From NCBI GenBank assembly GCA_015075185.1, contig JABTUW010000001.1:558001-622000 (forward strand): 64,000 nucleotides of DNA, in the 5' to 3' direction. Both the position numbers and the translations under genes were made by a program. Of the stretch, positions 41,318-49,627 are shown piece by piece. The notes beneath the pieces were generated by a model. That model was not told the DNA's origin and did not search any database. It worked only from the letters and a program-made list of their open reading frames with translations. Position 1 is the first letter of the stretch. The number at the start of each line of letters is the position of its first letter. This DNA comes from Anaerolineales bacterium. Lineage in GTDB: Bacteria > Chloroflexota > Anaerolineae > 4572-78 > J111.

Positions 41318-42727
41318 CTAATCCTTCTCATACGGTACACCGTCGGAAGCCGGCGGGATGGATTGGCCGATAACGCCGGCCAGGACAACCATCGTGACGA
41401 TGTAGGGGGCCATCAGCAGGAATTCGCTGGAAATTGGGACCTGCTGAATGCCCAACCCTTGCAGCTTAACCTGGAGCGCATCGGCAAAACCAAAAATCAG
41501 TGAAGCCCCAAACGCGCCCAGGGGGGTCCACTTGCCAAAGATCATGGCGGCCAGGCCGATAAACCCTTTACCGGCGGTCAGCAACTCGTCAAAACGGCCC
41601 ACCGAACCAATGGTGAAGTAAGCCCCACCAATCCCCGCGACCATACCACCCATGATCACATTGATATAGCGCATCTTGAAAACATTGACACCCAGGGTAT
41701 CGGCGGCTTTGGGATGTTCACCTACAGCAATAGTGCGCAGTCCCCAGCGGGTATAAAACAGCATAATATGGATAGCAATGACCAATGCAAAGAGAATATA
41801 GATAATCAAACTATTCTCAAACAGGAGTGGGCCGATAACCGGGATACTCGACAGGCCCGGAACGGGCAGGATTTTGAACGTACCGCCGCTGTTGAGGGGC
41901 TGAATCGGCTGGAGAAAGCGCTGGCTCAGAAAACTGGTCATACCTGCGGCAAAAATATTAATAACCGTACCACTGATAATTTGGTCCACCTTGAATTGAA
42001 TCGAAAGCCAGGCATGAAAAGCTGCCAGCAATCCCCCGATAAGGATTGCGCCGAGCAGGCCCAACAACAAATGCCAGGGAACAGTGTCCGATATATTAGC
42101 GGCGTTCAGGCTCCGCCCAATGCTGGCCAGCCAAGCCGGAAAGAGCGGTTCGCCGGTCACAGCATTCACCGCCTCGTAATTGCGGAAGATACTGGAAACC
42201 ACTACTGCAGCCATTGCCCCGCTTAACATCATGCCTTCGATAGCAATATTGACCACGCCAGCTCGCTCGCACAAGATGCCGCTCAATGCGCCAAAGGCAA
42301 TCGGCGCTGCCCGCAGCAGCGAGGCCGAAATCATGCCCAACAAATTCATCGAACCGCCCCGTGCCGCCCAGGTGAGAAAACCAAACACAAAGATCAAGGA
42401 GACGACCAGCAAAACCAAATTCACCCTTTTAAAACCCCTGGCTAATTGCCATCCCCCGGCAAAAGCAACGACGACGGCCAGGCCCCACAAGGTTGATTGG
42501 GTGGGCAGCACCCAATTTTCCAGCCGGGGGGCGTTGGTTCTGGCGCCGGGGTTTAGACCAAAAGAAGTGGTCATATCGGCGGTGGTGTTCAGGGCAAATA
42601 GAGCGACAATGGCGATCGCCACCGCCAGAAAAAAGATACCCAGGCCAATGCTGCGCCTGTCTCTAACAGCGAAAGCCCTGGTTGCAAGTGCGGCTGTACT
42701 CAATGTAACCTCCTGAATTCGTTTCAA
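41318..42727 (-). CDS. BMP-type nucleoside ABC transporter permease, NupQ/YufQ-like
   Basis: 469 residues, about ten membrane segments; last gene of the seven-gene leftward operon. BPD_transp_2 family permease: CERAGVVNIAIEGMMLSGAM, VGEHPKAADTLGVNVFKMRY (the cytoplasmic coupling segment) and AGKGFIGLAAMIFGKWTPLG match RbsC/NupQ-type permeases of purine-nucleoside importers. It has an N-terminal extension of about 130 residues with extra hydrophobic segments before the core. It pairs with the permease encoded at 42754-43947. Confidence 0.9.
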   Translation of the reverse strand: MKRIQEVTLSTAALATRAFAVRDRRSIGLGIFFLAVAIAIVALFALNTTADMTTSFGLNPGARTNAPRLENWVLPTQSTLWGLAVVVAFAGGWQLARGFKRVNLVLLVVSLIFVFGFLTWAARGGSMNLLGMISASLLRAAPIAFGALSGILCERAGVVNIAIEGMMLSGAMAAVVVSSIFRNYEAVNAVTGEPLFPAWLASIGRSLNAANISDTVPWHLLLGLLGAILIGGLLAAFHAWLSIQFKVDQIISGTVINIFAAGMTSFLSQRFLQPIQPLNSGGTFKILPVPGLSSIPVIGPLLFENSLIIYILFALVIAIHIMLFYTRWGLRTIAVGEHPKAADTLGVNVFKMRYINVIMGGMVAGIGGAYFTIGSVGRFDELLTAGKGFIGLAAMIFGKWTPLGAFGASLIFGFADALQVKLQGLGIQQVPISSEFLLMAPYIVTMVVLAGVIGQSIPPASDGVPYEKD

Positions 42728-42753
42728 TGTCTAACATTCAAACGTTTAACAGA

Positions 42754-43947
42754 TTACGCGCCCCAACCCCGGGTGAAGGTTGTGCCTTCCGCTTCTGATT
42801 TAGCCCGGACTCGATACACCCAGCGGACAATCGCCGGGGCAGCAATAAAGACAATCACCAAAGCCTGGACAATGGAGATGATGTCAATTGGGATGCTGGC
42901 GATAGACTGCATGCGGGTCGCGCCGTTGCGCAAGGTACCAAACAGCAGCGCCGCCAGCACGACCCCCAGAGGATGGCTCTTGCCCAGGAGGGCCAGGGCA
43001 ATCGCGTCGAAACCATAACCGGAGGAGAAACCGCCGGCCAAAAAGTGGTTAAGGCCCAGCACCTCGTTGGTTCCGGCCAGGCCGGCCAACCCCCCGCTAA
43101 TAGCCATGGTCAGCACAATGATGCGCGTAATTTTGATACCGCCATAGCGGGCGGCGTTGGGATTGGCTCCAACCGTGCGGATTTCGAAACCCAGCGTGGT
43201 TTTGAAGAGGAGCCACCAGATCACAAAGGCGGTCAGCAGGGCCAGAAAAAAGCCCCAGTGGAAGCGATACCCTTCAAAAAGCTGCGGCAGATAAGCGGTG
43301 GGGAAAATTTCGGCGGTGACGGGTCTATCGCCGCCGGGCCGGCGGAGAGGACCGGTAAAGGCCCAGTCAAAAAAGCGGAAGGCAATATAGTTCAACATAA
43401 TCGTATTGATGACTTCGTGAGCGCCGGTTTTGGCCTTGAGAATGCCCGGAATAGAAGCATACAGCGCCCCACCTGCCATTCCGCCAAGTAAAGCCAGAGG
43501 CAGGTGAATAACTGCCGGTAATTGGAAGCTGTAGCCGATAATGACCGCCGCCGCCGCTCCAACCAACAATTGCCCCTCGCCGCCGATGTTGAACAACCCA
43601 CCCCGAAAGCCAACGGCTACGGCGAGTCCCGTAAAAATGTAAGGGGTCGCCGCAACCAGGCTTTCACTGATGGCGGCGGCACTGCCCAGTGAGCCGGAAA
43701 ACAGAGCGCCGTACGCCACCGAGATACTCCTCCACACGGCTGCCAGGCCCGCGCCCAGCCCACCCTCGCGGAAAGCAGCATAAACAGCAGCATCGGTAAC
43801 GACGATGATAATGCCGCCAATCACCAGGGCCGAAAAAACGGCCAGGGCCGGGATCAGCAGGGTATCCAGGATACTTTTGAGCAGGTTGGATGTTGGCGGC
43901 TCTTTGTCTTTGGCAGTAGTTGGTGTTACTTTGGCGCTTGCTTCCAT
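42754..43947 (-). CDS. BMP-type nucleoside ABC transporter permease, NupP/YufP-like
   Basis: 397 residues, about nine membrane segments. Signatures include FRGGLFNIGGEGQLLVGAAA and the coupling segment IRTVGANPNAARYGGIKITR, followed by GYGFDAIALALLGKSHPLG. Partner of NupQ-like permease (26 nt away) and of the double ATPase at 45041-46609. The nucleoside hydrolase gene lies 25 nt upstream, all in one direction, so uptake and cleavage of nucleosides are co-expressed. Confidence 0.92.
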   Translation of the reverse strand: MEASAKVTPTTAKDKEPPTSNLLKSILDTLLIPALAVFSALVIGGIIIVVTDAAVYAAFREGGLGAGLAAVWRSISVAYGALFSGSLGSAAAISESLVAATPYIFTGLAVAVGFRGGLFNIGGEGQLLVGAAAAVIIGYSFQLPAVIHLPLALLGGMAGGALYASIPGILKAKTGAHEVINTIMLNYIAFRFFDWAFTGPLRRPGGDRPVTAEIFPTAYLPQLFEGYRFHWGFFLALLTAFVIWWLLFKTTLGFEIRTVGANPNAARYGGIKITRIIVLTMAISGGLAGLAGTNEVLGLNHFLAGGFSSGYGFDAIALALLGKSHPLGVVLAALLFGTLRNGATRMQSIASIPIDIISIVQALVIVFIAAPAIVRWVYRVRAKSEAEGTTFTRGWGA

Positions 43948-43972
43948 ACTAGATCTGCCTCCTATTTTTGCT

Positions 43973-44917
43973 TCACCTTCGCAGCAATTCCAATACGTAA
44001 TCTAAAAACCCCTCAACCTCTACTCGATCTGCTGCCCGGACAGGCCGGCCTGTTTCAACTTCCTTGATCTGTCCGGCGCTTGGCCCTGCGGCAACCACCT
44101 CGGTTTGCGCCTCGCGGAAGGTGATGAACTGCGGCCCGCCCAGATAGCCGGTTGTTAGCGTGTCCCACATGTGGTAGACATACTCATAACTGGGAATTGT
44201 CCCCAGGGTCAGCGCCCAGCACTGTCCGGCTAAATCGGAGAGAGGGCAGCGGCGCTGCCGGGCCAGCCTTTGCAAGAAATCGCGGGTAACCGGCACGTGA
44301 TTGGTCGCATCCAGCGGAAAGAGGGTGATCGGCGCAGGCGACTGCCACAAGGAGTATGTGGCTGGCGGGTCCCAGTAGGCATTCCACTCGGCGCTGCCAT
44401 CGTGCTCGAAATCACGTACATTGCCCTTGACCTGGAGTGCCCCACCCATCCAGACAACTTCTTCAATCTTGGCTGCCAGGTCGGGTTCCTGGGTCAAAGC
44501 CAGGGCCAGGTTGCTAACCGGCCCGGTGATGAGCACGGTCAATGGCTCTGTAGCTTCACGCAGTTTCCGGGCAATAAATTCGTGCCCCGGCGCGGCTGCG
44601 GGCGAAGGCAAAGGTTCTTCGTTCTCGTTGAGAATGGGCAGGGCATCAATGGGGTAAGGCTGAGACCGCCACGGTTGCGGAAAAGGATTTACTCCATGTA
44701 ACACTCCCTGGCTAACCGGAATATCCAGCCGATCAAAAAACCGCAAGATTTTGAGCGAACTTGACATGGCCGGTCCCAAAAAACAATCTGCCGGTGTGAC
44801 GACTACCCCGACTAACTCAATGTGAGGCATGGCCAACACCATCATTAATGAGAGCAGATCATCTACCCCACCATCGTGGTCAAATAGAACTATCCGCTTC
44901 TTGGGAGACTCGGTCAC
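43973..44917 (-). CDS. Nucleoside hydrolase (inosine/uridine-preferring family)
   Basis: 314 residues. Splits ribonucleosides into base and ribose with a Ca2+ ion. The N-terminal calcium/ribose motif is present as FDHDGGVDDLLSL (family DxDxxxDD, here DHDGGVDD); VLITGPVSNLALAL and MGGALQVKGNVRDFEHDGSAEWNAYWDP are the other conserved segments. Placed inside the nucleoside transporter operon between ATPase and permeases, so it probably acts on imported nucleosides in the cytosol. No signal peptide. Confidence 0.93.
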   Translation of the reverse strand: MTESPKKRIVLFDHDGGVDDLLSLMMVLAMPHIELVGVVVTPADCFLGPAMSSSLKILRFFDRLDIPVSQGVLHGVNPFPQPWRSQPYPIDALPILNENEEPLPSPAAAPGHEFIARKLREATEPLTVLITGPVSNLALALTQEPDLAAKIEEVVWMGGALQVKGNVRDFEHDGSAEWNAYWDPPATYSLWQSPAPITLFPLDATNHVPVTRDFLQRLARQRRCPLSDLAGQCWALTLGTIPSYEYVYHMWDTLTTGYLGGPQFITFREAQTEVVAAGPSAGQIKEVETGRPVRAADRVEVEGFLDYVLELLRR

Positions 44918-44930
44918 ACCACCTCCACCA

Positions 44931-45041
44931 AGATAGAGAATAGAAGATGGAAGATAGAGGATAGAAAATAGAGGCTAGAGGATGGGACGTTGATTATCCG
45001 CTATCTGCTATTGACCATCTACTATCGGCTATCTACCGTCC
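44931..45041. repeat. Purine/pyrimidine-skewed inverted repeat
   Basis: The left half is built of GATAGAGGATAGAAAATAGA-like units, the right half of the complement (TATCTGCTATTGACCATCTA). Long imperfect hairpin between the ATPase and hydrolase genes within the operon; a related pyrimidine-rich half-unit (CTATCCACCATCTACCATCT) stands at 4979-5003. Confidence 0.55.
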
Positions 45042-46609
45042 TACAGCACAACTTCAACGTCAACCTCCACCGGCTCGACCTCACCCTCTGTCGGCAAATC
45101 GCTGGGGCGATGGCCGGCCATAAGCAGGCCCAACTGCTCTTTAGTCACCAAATTGGCCGGCAGAATGTCCACAATTTTACCTTCAAACATCACCGCAATC
45201 CGGTCACTCAGGGCGCGGATTTCGTCCAGTTCTGTCGAAACGACCAGAACAGCGTCACCCTCATCTCGCTTTTCGATCAGGCGGTGGTGAATGTACTCAA
45301 TAGAACCCACGTCCAGCCCGCGCGTTGGCTGCGAGGCAATGAGCAGCTTAATTGGTCGGGAGAACTCGCGGGCCACAATTACTTTTTGTTGGTTCCCCCC
45401 GGAGAGGGTTTTGGCTGCCGCTTCAATGCTGGGCGTGCGCACGTCAAAATCCTTGACCAATTGGGCCGAAACCTCGTTCACCTTTTCTTCGTCAATAATT
45501 ATGCCCTTGGCAAAGGTGTTGTAGTAAGTATTTAAGATCAAATTATCTTTTATGGGGAAACTCAACACCAGACCATCCCGCTGCCGGTCTTCTGGCACAT
45601 GAGCGACGCCTAATTCGGTAATTTGGCGGGGTGAGGCGTTATTGACATTTTGCCCGGCAATCTGTATCGTTCCGCTCTGGACATGGCTCAGGCCGGTTAA
45701 GGCTTTGACCAACTCGGTTTGGCCATTCCCCTGCACGCCAGCAATGCCCAGGACCTCTCCGGCTTTAACCTCAAACGAAACGCCCCTCACGGCCGGATTG
45801 CCCCGATCATCATTGACATGCAAATCTTTGACCACCAGCACCGGCTCACCGGGCGCGGCAATCTTTTTCTTAACCATTAATTCGACAGACCGTCCGACCA
45901 TCATCTCGGCCAGTGATTGGGGAGTAGCGCCGGTTGGGGTGGTCGTGCCCACCGTTTTGCCCCGCCGGATCACCGTAATCCGGTCGGCTACGGCCAGCAC
46001 TTCTTTTAATTTGTGGGTGATAAAAATCAGCGACACGCCCTGGGCCACCAGCGATTTGATAATAGTGAAAAGCTCTTCGACTTCCTGTGGGGTCAGCACT
46101 GCGGTCGGCTCGTCGAAAATGAGTATATTAGCGTCGCGGTAGAGGACTTTAATGATCTCGACCCGCTGCTGGATACCCACCGGCAGGTCTTTGATATAAG
46201 CATCAGGATCAACCTGCAAGCCGTATTGGCGAGAAATTTCGCGGATACGGTTCGCTACCTTTTTGCGGTCCAGGAAGATACCCCGGTGAATTGACTCTTC
46301 CCCCAGCATGACGTTCTCGGTCACTGTCAGCACCGGAATCAACATGAAGTGCTGATGCACCATGCCAATCCCCTGGCGAATGGCGTCGGTTGGGCCGGAA
46401 ATTTCGACTTTTTGGCCATTGATGAAGATTTCCCCTTTGGTAGGTTTATACAAACCATACAAAATATTCATCAAGGTGCTTTTGCCGGCGCCATTTTCAC
46501 CCAGCAAAGCATGAATTTCAGCCTTTTCCAGGGTCAGATTGATATTATCGTTAGCCAGAACACCGGGGAATTGTTTAGTGATACCGCGTAATTCCAGGAC
46601 TGGAGGCAT
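45041..46609 (-). CDS. BMP-type nucleoside ABC transporter ATP-binding protein with two ABC domains (NupO/YufO-like)
   Basis: 522 residues. Two tandem nucleotide-binding domains: N-terminal Walker A LLGENGAGKSTL with Walker B NILIFDEPTAVL; C-terminal domain with a degenerate Walker A (IAGVQGNGQTELV) and signature LSGGNQQKVIVARE. This is the RbsA/NupO arrangement that energises BPD_transp_2 permeases. The final residues are acidic and Val-rich (EVEPVEVDVEVVL). It follows the PhnE-like gene in the operon. Confidence 0.93.
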   Translation of the reverse strand: MPPVLELRGITKQFPGVLANDNINLTLEKAEIHALLGENGAGKSTLMNILYGLYKPTKGEIFINGQKVEISGPTDAIRQGIGMVHQHFMLIPVLTVTENVMLGEESIHRGIFLDRKKVANRIREISRQYGLQVDPDAYIKDLPVGIQQRVEIIKVLYRDANILIFDEPTAVLTPQEVEELFTIIKSLVAQGVSLIFITHKLKEVLAVADRITVIRRGKTVGTTTPTGATPQSLAEMMVGRSVELMVKKKIAAPGEPVLVVKDLHVNDDRGNPAVRGVSFEVKAGEVLGIAGVQGNGQTELVKALTGLSHVQSGTIQIAGQNVNNASPRQITELGVAHVPEDRQRDGLVLSFPIKDNLILNTYYNTFAKGIIIDEEKVNEVSAQLVKDFDVRTPSIEAAAKTLSGGNQQKVIVAREFSRPIKLLIASQPTRGLDVGSIEYIHHRLIEKRDEGDAVLVVSTELDEIRALSDRIAVMFEGKIVDILPANLVTKEQLGLLMAGHRPSDLPTEGEVEPVEVDVEVVL

Positions 46610-46687
46610 AAGCGATCCTTCCTTTGGGCTCCACTTTGAGCAGGTACTCTATTATAGCACAGGTTAGAACGGCGTAAAGTAAAAAAT

Positions 46688-46720
46688 AGACCTCACAGGT
46701 CTTAAAGACCTGTGAGGTCT
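46688..46720 (-). terminator. 33-nt post-stop palindrome, copy 4 (perfect)
   Basis: Perfect palindrome around 46704: AGACCTCACAGGTCTT, A, AAGACCTGTGAGGTCT, 7 nt after the PhnE-like stop and 78 nt before the next ATG. Inside an operon, so probably processing or partial termination. Confidence 0.65.
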
Positions 46721-46726
46721 CACTTC

Positions 46727-48568
46727 TTAAACAATCTTTTCGCGAATTTTGGCGCTGACGTAATCGAGGGTAGCCACCACTATGGCGATAGCAATCATCT
46801 GCACACTGGCCTGGCGATACTTGAGTAGATTCAGGTTCTGCTGCAATAAGAAACCAATCCCACCGCCGCCGGCAAAGCCGATGATGGTTGACATGCGTAC
46901 GTTGATATCCCAGCGATAAATGGTAAAGGCGATGTAGGGCGGCACAATCTGGGGCATCACCGCGTAGATAATCGTCTGCAAGCGGTTGGCCCCGGTGGCC
47001 GTGACTGCTTCCAGCGGGCCTTCGGCGATATTCTCAACCTGCTCCGAATAGAGTTTGCCGAGCGAGGCGATGGTATGCAGCGTCAGTGCCAGTACCCCGG
47101 CAAACGGTCCAATACCGACCCAGACCACAAACACAATCGCCATAATCAGCGGCTCAATCGAGCGCAGCGTATTCAAGATGGTCCGGCTGGCATAATAAAT
47201 AATCATACCCGTCGGCATCGGACGATCAGGACTGAATACCAGCGCTGCCAGGCCAAAGATAATCGCGCCAATGGTCCCCACCAAACCGATGTAATACCAG
47301 GGATTTGTTGGTTGATAGAGCCACGTTATCAGAGCAGTCAGCAGGCCAAACAGGATTGCTCCGGCCAACACAGCCACCACGACACTAAAAATTTTCGCCC
47401 AAACGGTGTTACCCAGGCGGCGCAGTAAGGTCTCGGAAGCTGCGCCGGCCAGCGAAGCCAGGGCAAACGCGCCCACAATGCCGCCGATCAAAGGCAGAAA
47501 AATAATTAAAGTATCTGAAACCACGAAGAGGAAGTTGCCGAGAAAAGCAAAGTTCCCCAATACCGCCATCAAGCCCTGGCTCAGCCTTAGCCCCAGCCCG
47601 CCGACAACGCCCAGGACCAAGGCGGTACCCACGATCGTCAACAGTCCTAGCCCATACCCGCGTATGTTAGCCATCCAGTAGGCCTGGCCGGGGCGGCTAG
47701 CTGCCTGAACGGTAAAAAGCAAGAGCGCGGGCATCAATAGTACGGCTGCGGCAGAGGCATTAGTGCCGGTAATCAAGTCGGCGACCCCCCCGCCAACTGT
47801 GCCAAATAACCACCAGCCTGCCCACCAACCCAGCGGAGCCGCGACGAGTAAAGTCAGCCAGCTACCAAACGTGCTGGTTATCTGGATCATCAAATTGCGG
47901 GCTGACAGAAAGCTGATCGGGATAGACAAAATTGTGCCCAGGGTCGTGGCAATCAAGGCCAGAAAGATAGTTTCAATAATCTTGGCGACTGTCTCATAAA
48001 CTGTCGTGCTCGGTTCAGGCCAACCGGATGTTCGATTAACAACCGCGCGTACGGTCTGCGGCTCCTCAGAAGTACGATCCCGCCTGAGGCTAACCGTTTC
48101 TACAAAATTGCCCTGCGGGTCAGACCTGACAACCTGATTGGTCAGAGGTAATTCAACCGCCTGGCCGGGATCGGCATTGTAGGGCACAAAGTAGAGAAAA
48201 ATATCCTCTCCTGGCTCAAAGCCGCTGCCTTTGACCTCAATTTCACTGGCAGGAGAAGCGCAGCGCACAGACAGTTGGATGGCGGGGCCAGTTGTAGCCG
48301 CCGCATCCGGCAATTGAAATTGGGTGGCGGGGCAGGGTACCAAAATCGGCGCTTCGATTTCCAACCGTTCTGTTTCATACTCGGTTAGATCAGGCCGAGC
48401 CAACGAGCGGATGACATTGATCAACTGCCCCTGCCGTCTTTCCTTTTTAGGTTCTTCCAGGTTAATTTGAGTCACTTGAAAACCATAAGCAAAAACAACG
48501 ATGAGGACAATCACTAAAAGAAAGGTCCGAACAAAGCGTTGGCCCGGCTTGGCGTTCTTATCATTCAT
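46727..48568 (-). CDS. phnE: PhnE-type ABC permease with N-terminal exported domain and large membrane insert
   Basis: 613 residues, against about 270 for ordinary PhnE. One membrane segment at 13-30 is followed by an exported region (about 35-185) including an Ig/beta-like stretch (IEVKGSGFEPGEDIFLYFVP). The permease core begins at about 190 (VYETVAKIIETIFLALIATT; ISFLSARNLM), is interrupted by about 200 residues of extra hydrophobic segments (230-445), and resumes at about 450 with RTILNTLRSIEPLIMAIVFV and the EAA loop EGPLEAVTATGANRLQTIIY. The closing FAGGGGIGFLL is typical of PhnE. It pairs with PhnC upstream. The substrate could be phosphonate, phosphite or another oxyanion/organophosphate. 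Confidence 0.85.
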   Translation of the reverse strand: MNDKNAKPGQRFVRTFLLVIVLIVVFAYGFQVTQINLEEPKKERRQGQLINVIRSLARPDLTEYETERLEIEAPILVPCPATQFQLPDAAATTGPAIQLSVRCASPASEIEVKGSGFEPGEDIFLYFVPYNADPGQAVELPLTNQVVRSDPQGNFVETVSLRRDRTSEEPQTVRAVVNRTSGWPEPSTTVYETVAKIIETIFLALIATTLGTILSIPISFLSARNLMIQITSTFGSWLTLLVAAPLGWWAGWWLFGTVGGGVADLITGTNASAAAVLLMPALLLFTVQAASRPGQAYWMANIRGYGLGLLTIVGTALVLGVVGGLGLRLSQGLMAVLGNFAFLGNFLFVVSDTLIIFLPLIGGIVGAFALASLAGAASETLLRRLGNTVWAKIFSVVVAVLAGAILFGLLTALITWLYQPTNPWYYIGLVGTIGAIIFGLAALVFSPDRPMPTGMIIYYASRTILNTLRSIEPLIMAIVFVVWVGIGPFAGVLALTLHTIASLGKLYSEQVENIAEGPLEAVTATGANRLQTIIYAVMPQIVPPYIAFTIYRWDINVRMSTIIGFAGGGGIGFLLQQNLNLLKYRQASVQMIAIAIVVATLDYVSAKIREKIV

Positions 48569-48680
48569 TAATCGTACTCCTCTCCTGCGATCGCCGACCG
48601 CCGACGGCAGACCCCATAACCCGCTTCTTGGTTAATGTTAGACAAGGAACTGGCGGCGGTCTATGGTCGGTGGTCAGCGG

Positions 48681-49460
48681 TCATCCAATCCGCTCGGCAT
48701 CCTGGCCGTAAATTTCCCTGAAACGCTGGTCATCAATCTCGTGCGGCAGCCCATCAAAGACCAGCTTACCCTGGTTGAGGGCGATGGCCCGGTCGGCGTA
48801 ACGCTGCACCAAATCCAGAAAGTGCAGGCTGCAAATTACCGTAATCCCATCCTCTTGATTGAGCTGCTTTAATATTTTCATAATGCTGTGAGCCAGCACC
48901 GGGTCAAGGCTGGCCACCGGCTCGTCGGCCAGCAGAATTTCTGGGTTTTGCATCAAGGCCCGGGCAATGCCGACCCGCTGCTGCTGGCCGCCGCTTAACT
49001 CGTCGGCGCGAACGTAAGCCTTATCGCCAATGCCGACCCGATCCAGTTTGGTCAGAGCCTGCCGCACGTCCTCTTTAGGAAAGCGATTAACCAGGCTCCA
49101 CAGCGGGTTGATGTACCCAAGCCGCCCGGCCAGCGTGTTGGTCAGCACCGACGAGCGGGTCACCAGATTAAAATGCTGAAAAATCATGCCGATCCGCCGG
49201 CGAATCCGGCGGATCTCTTCCGGCGAAGCGGCGGTGACATCCACACCCTTCCAGACGATTTGACCAGTGGTTGGCTCGATTAAGCGGTTGATGCAGCGCA
49301 GCAGAGTGGACTTCCCGGAGCCGCTCAGGCCAACCACTGCCAAAAATTGGCCCGGCTTGACGCTAAAACTGACACCATCCAATGCCCGAACTTTGTTATC
49401 ATACACTTTAACCAAATTTTTGACTTCCAGCAAAAGCGTCTCCTTATTGTCAATAATCAA
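48681..49460 (-). CDS. phnC: PhnC-type ABC transporter ATP-binding protein
   Basis: 259 residues, one ABC domain: Walker A GLSGSGKSTLLRC, Q-loop IFQHFNLV, signature LSGGQQQRVGIARAL, Walker B ILLADEPVASLDP, H-loop CSLHFLD. The pattern IFQHFNLVTRSSVLTNTLAG is characteristic of PhnC. Energises the PhnE-like permease. It lies between the fused receptor gene and phnE, all leftward. Confidence 0.93.
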   Translation of the reverse strand: MIIDNKETLLLEVKNLVKVYDNKVRALDGVSFSVKPGQFLAVVGLSGSGKSTLLRCINRLIEPTTGQIVWKGVDVTAASPEEIRRIRRRIGMIFQHFNLVTRSSVLTNTLAGRLGYINPLWSLVNRFPKEDVRQALTKLDRVGIGDKAYVRADELSGGQQQRVGIARALMQNPEILLADEPVASLDPVLAHSIMKILKQLNQEDGITVICSLHFLDLVQRYADRAIALNQGKLVFDGLPHEIDDQRFREIYGQDAERIG

Positions 49461-49532
49461 TAATCAATTGTCAATTATTCATTGACAATTGGCAATTGAT
49501 TGTTAACTATTGACTATTTTCCCTATTATAAA

Positions 49533-49570
49533 AATTGGGCAGGGGACGAAACGCATCCCCCTGCCCAATT
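49533..49570 (-). terminator. Strong hairpin between receptor and PhnC genes
   Basis: AATTGGGCAGGGG/CCCCTGCCCAATT, 13-bp arms, 58 nt after the stop of the fused receptor, followed on the minus strand by TTTTTA. Likely a leaky terminator that makes receptor more abundant than transporter. Next to it, 49456-49513 is an A/T-rich inverted repeat (TTGACAATT/AATTGTCAA type) just before phnC. Confidence 0.8.
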
Positions 49571-49627
49571 GCATGTTACCTTACAAACCCAGAAGCTGGG
49601 CCGGGTCTACCATTGACCAACTTCATC

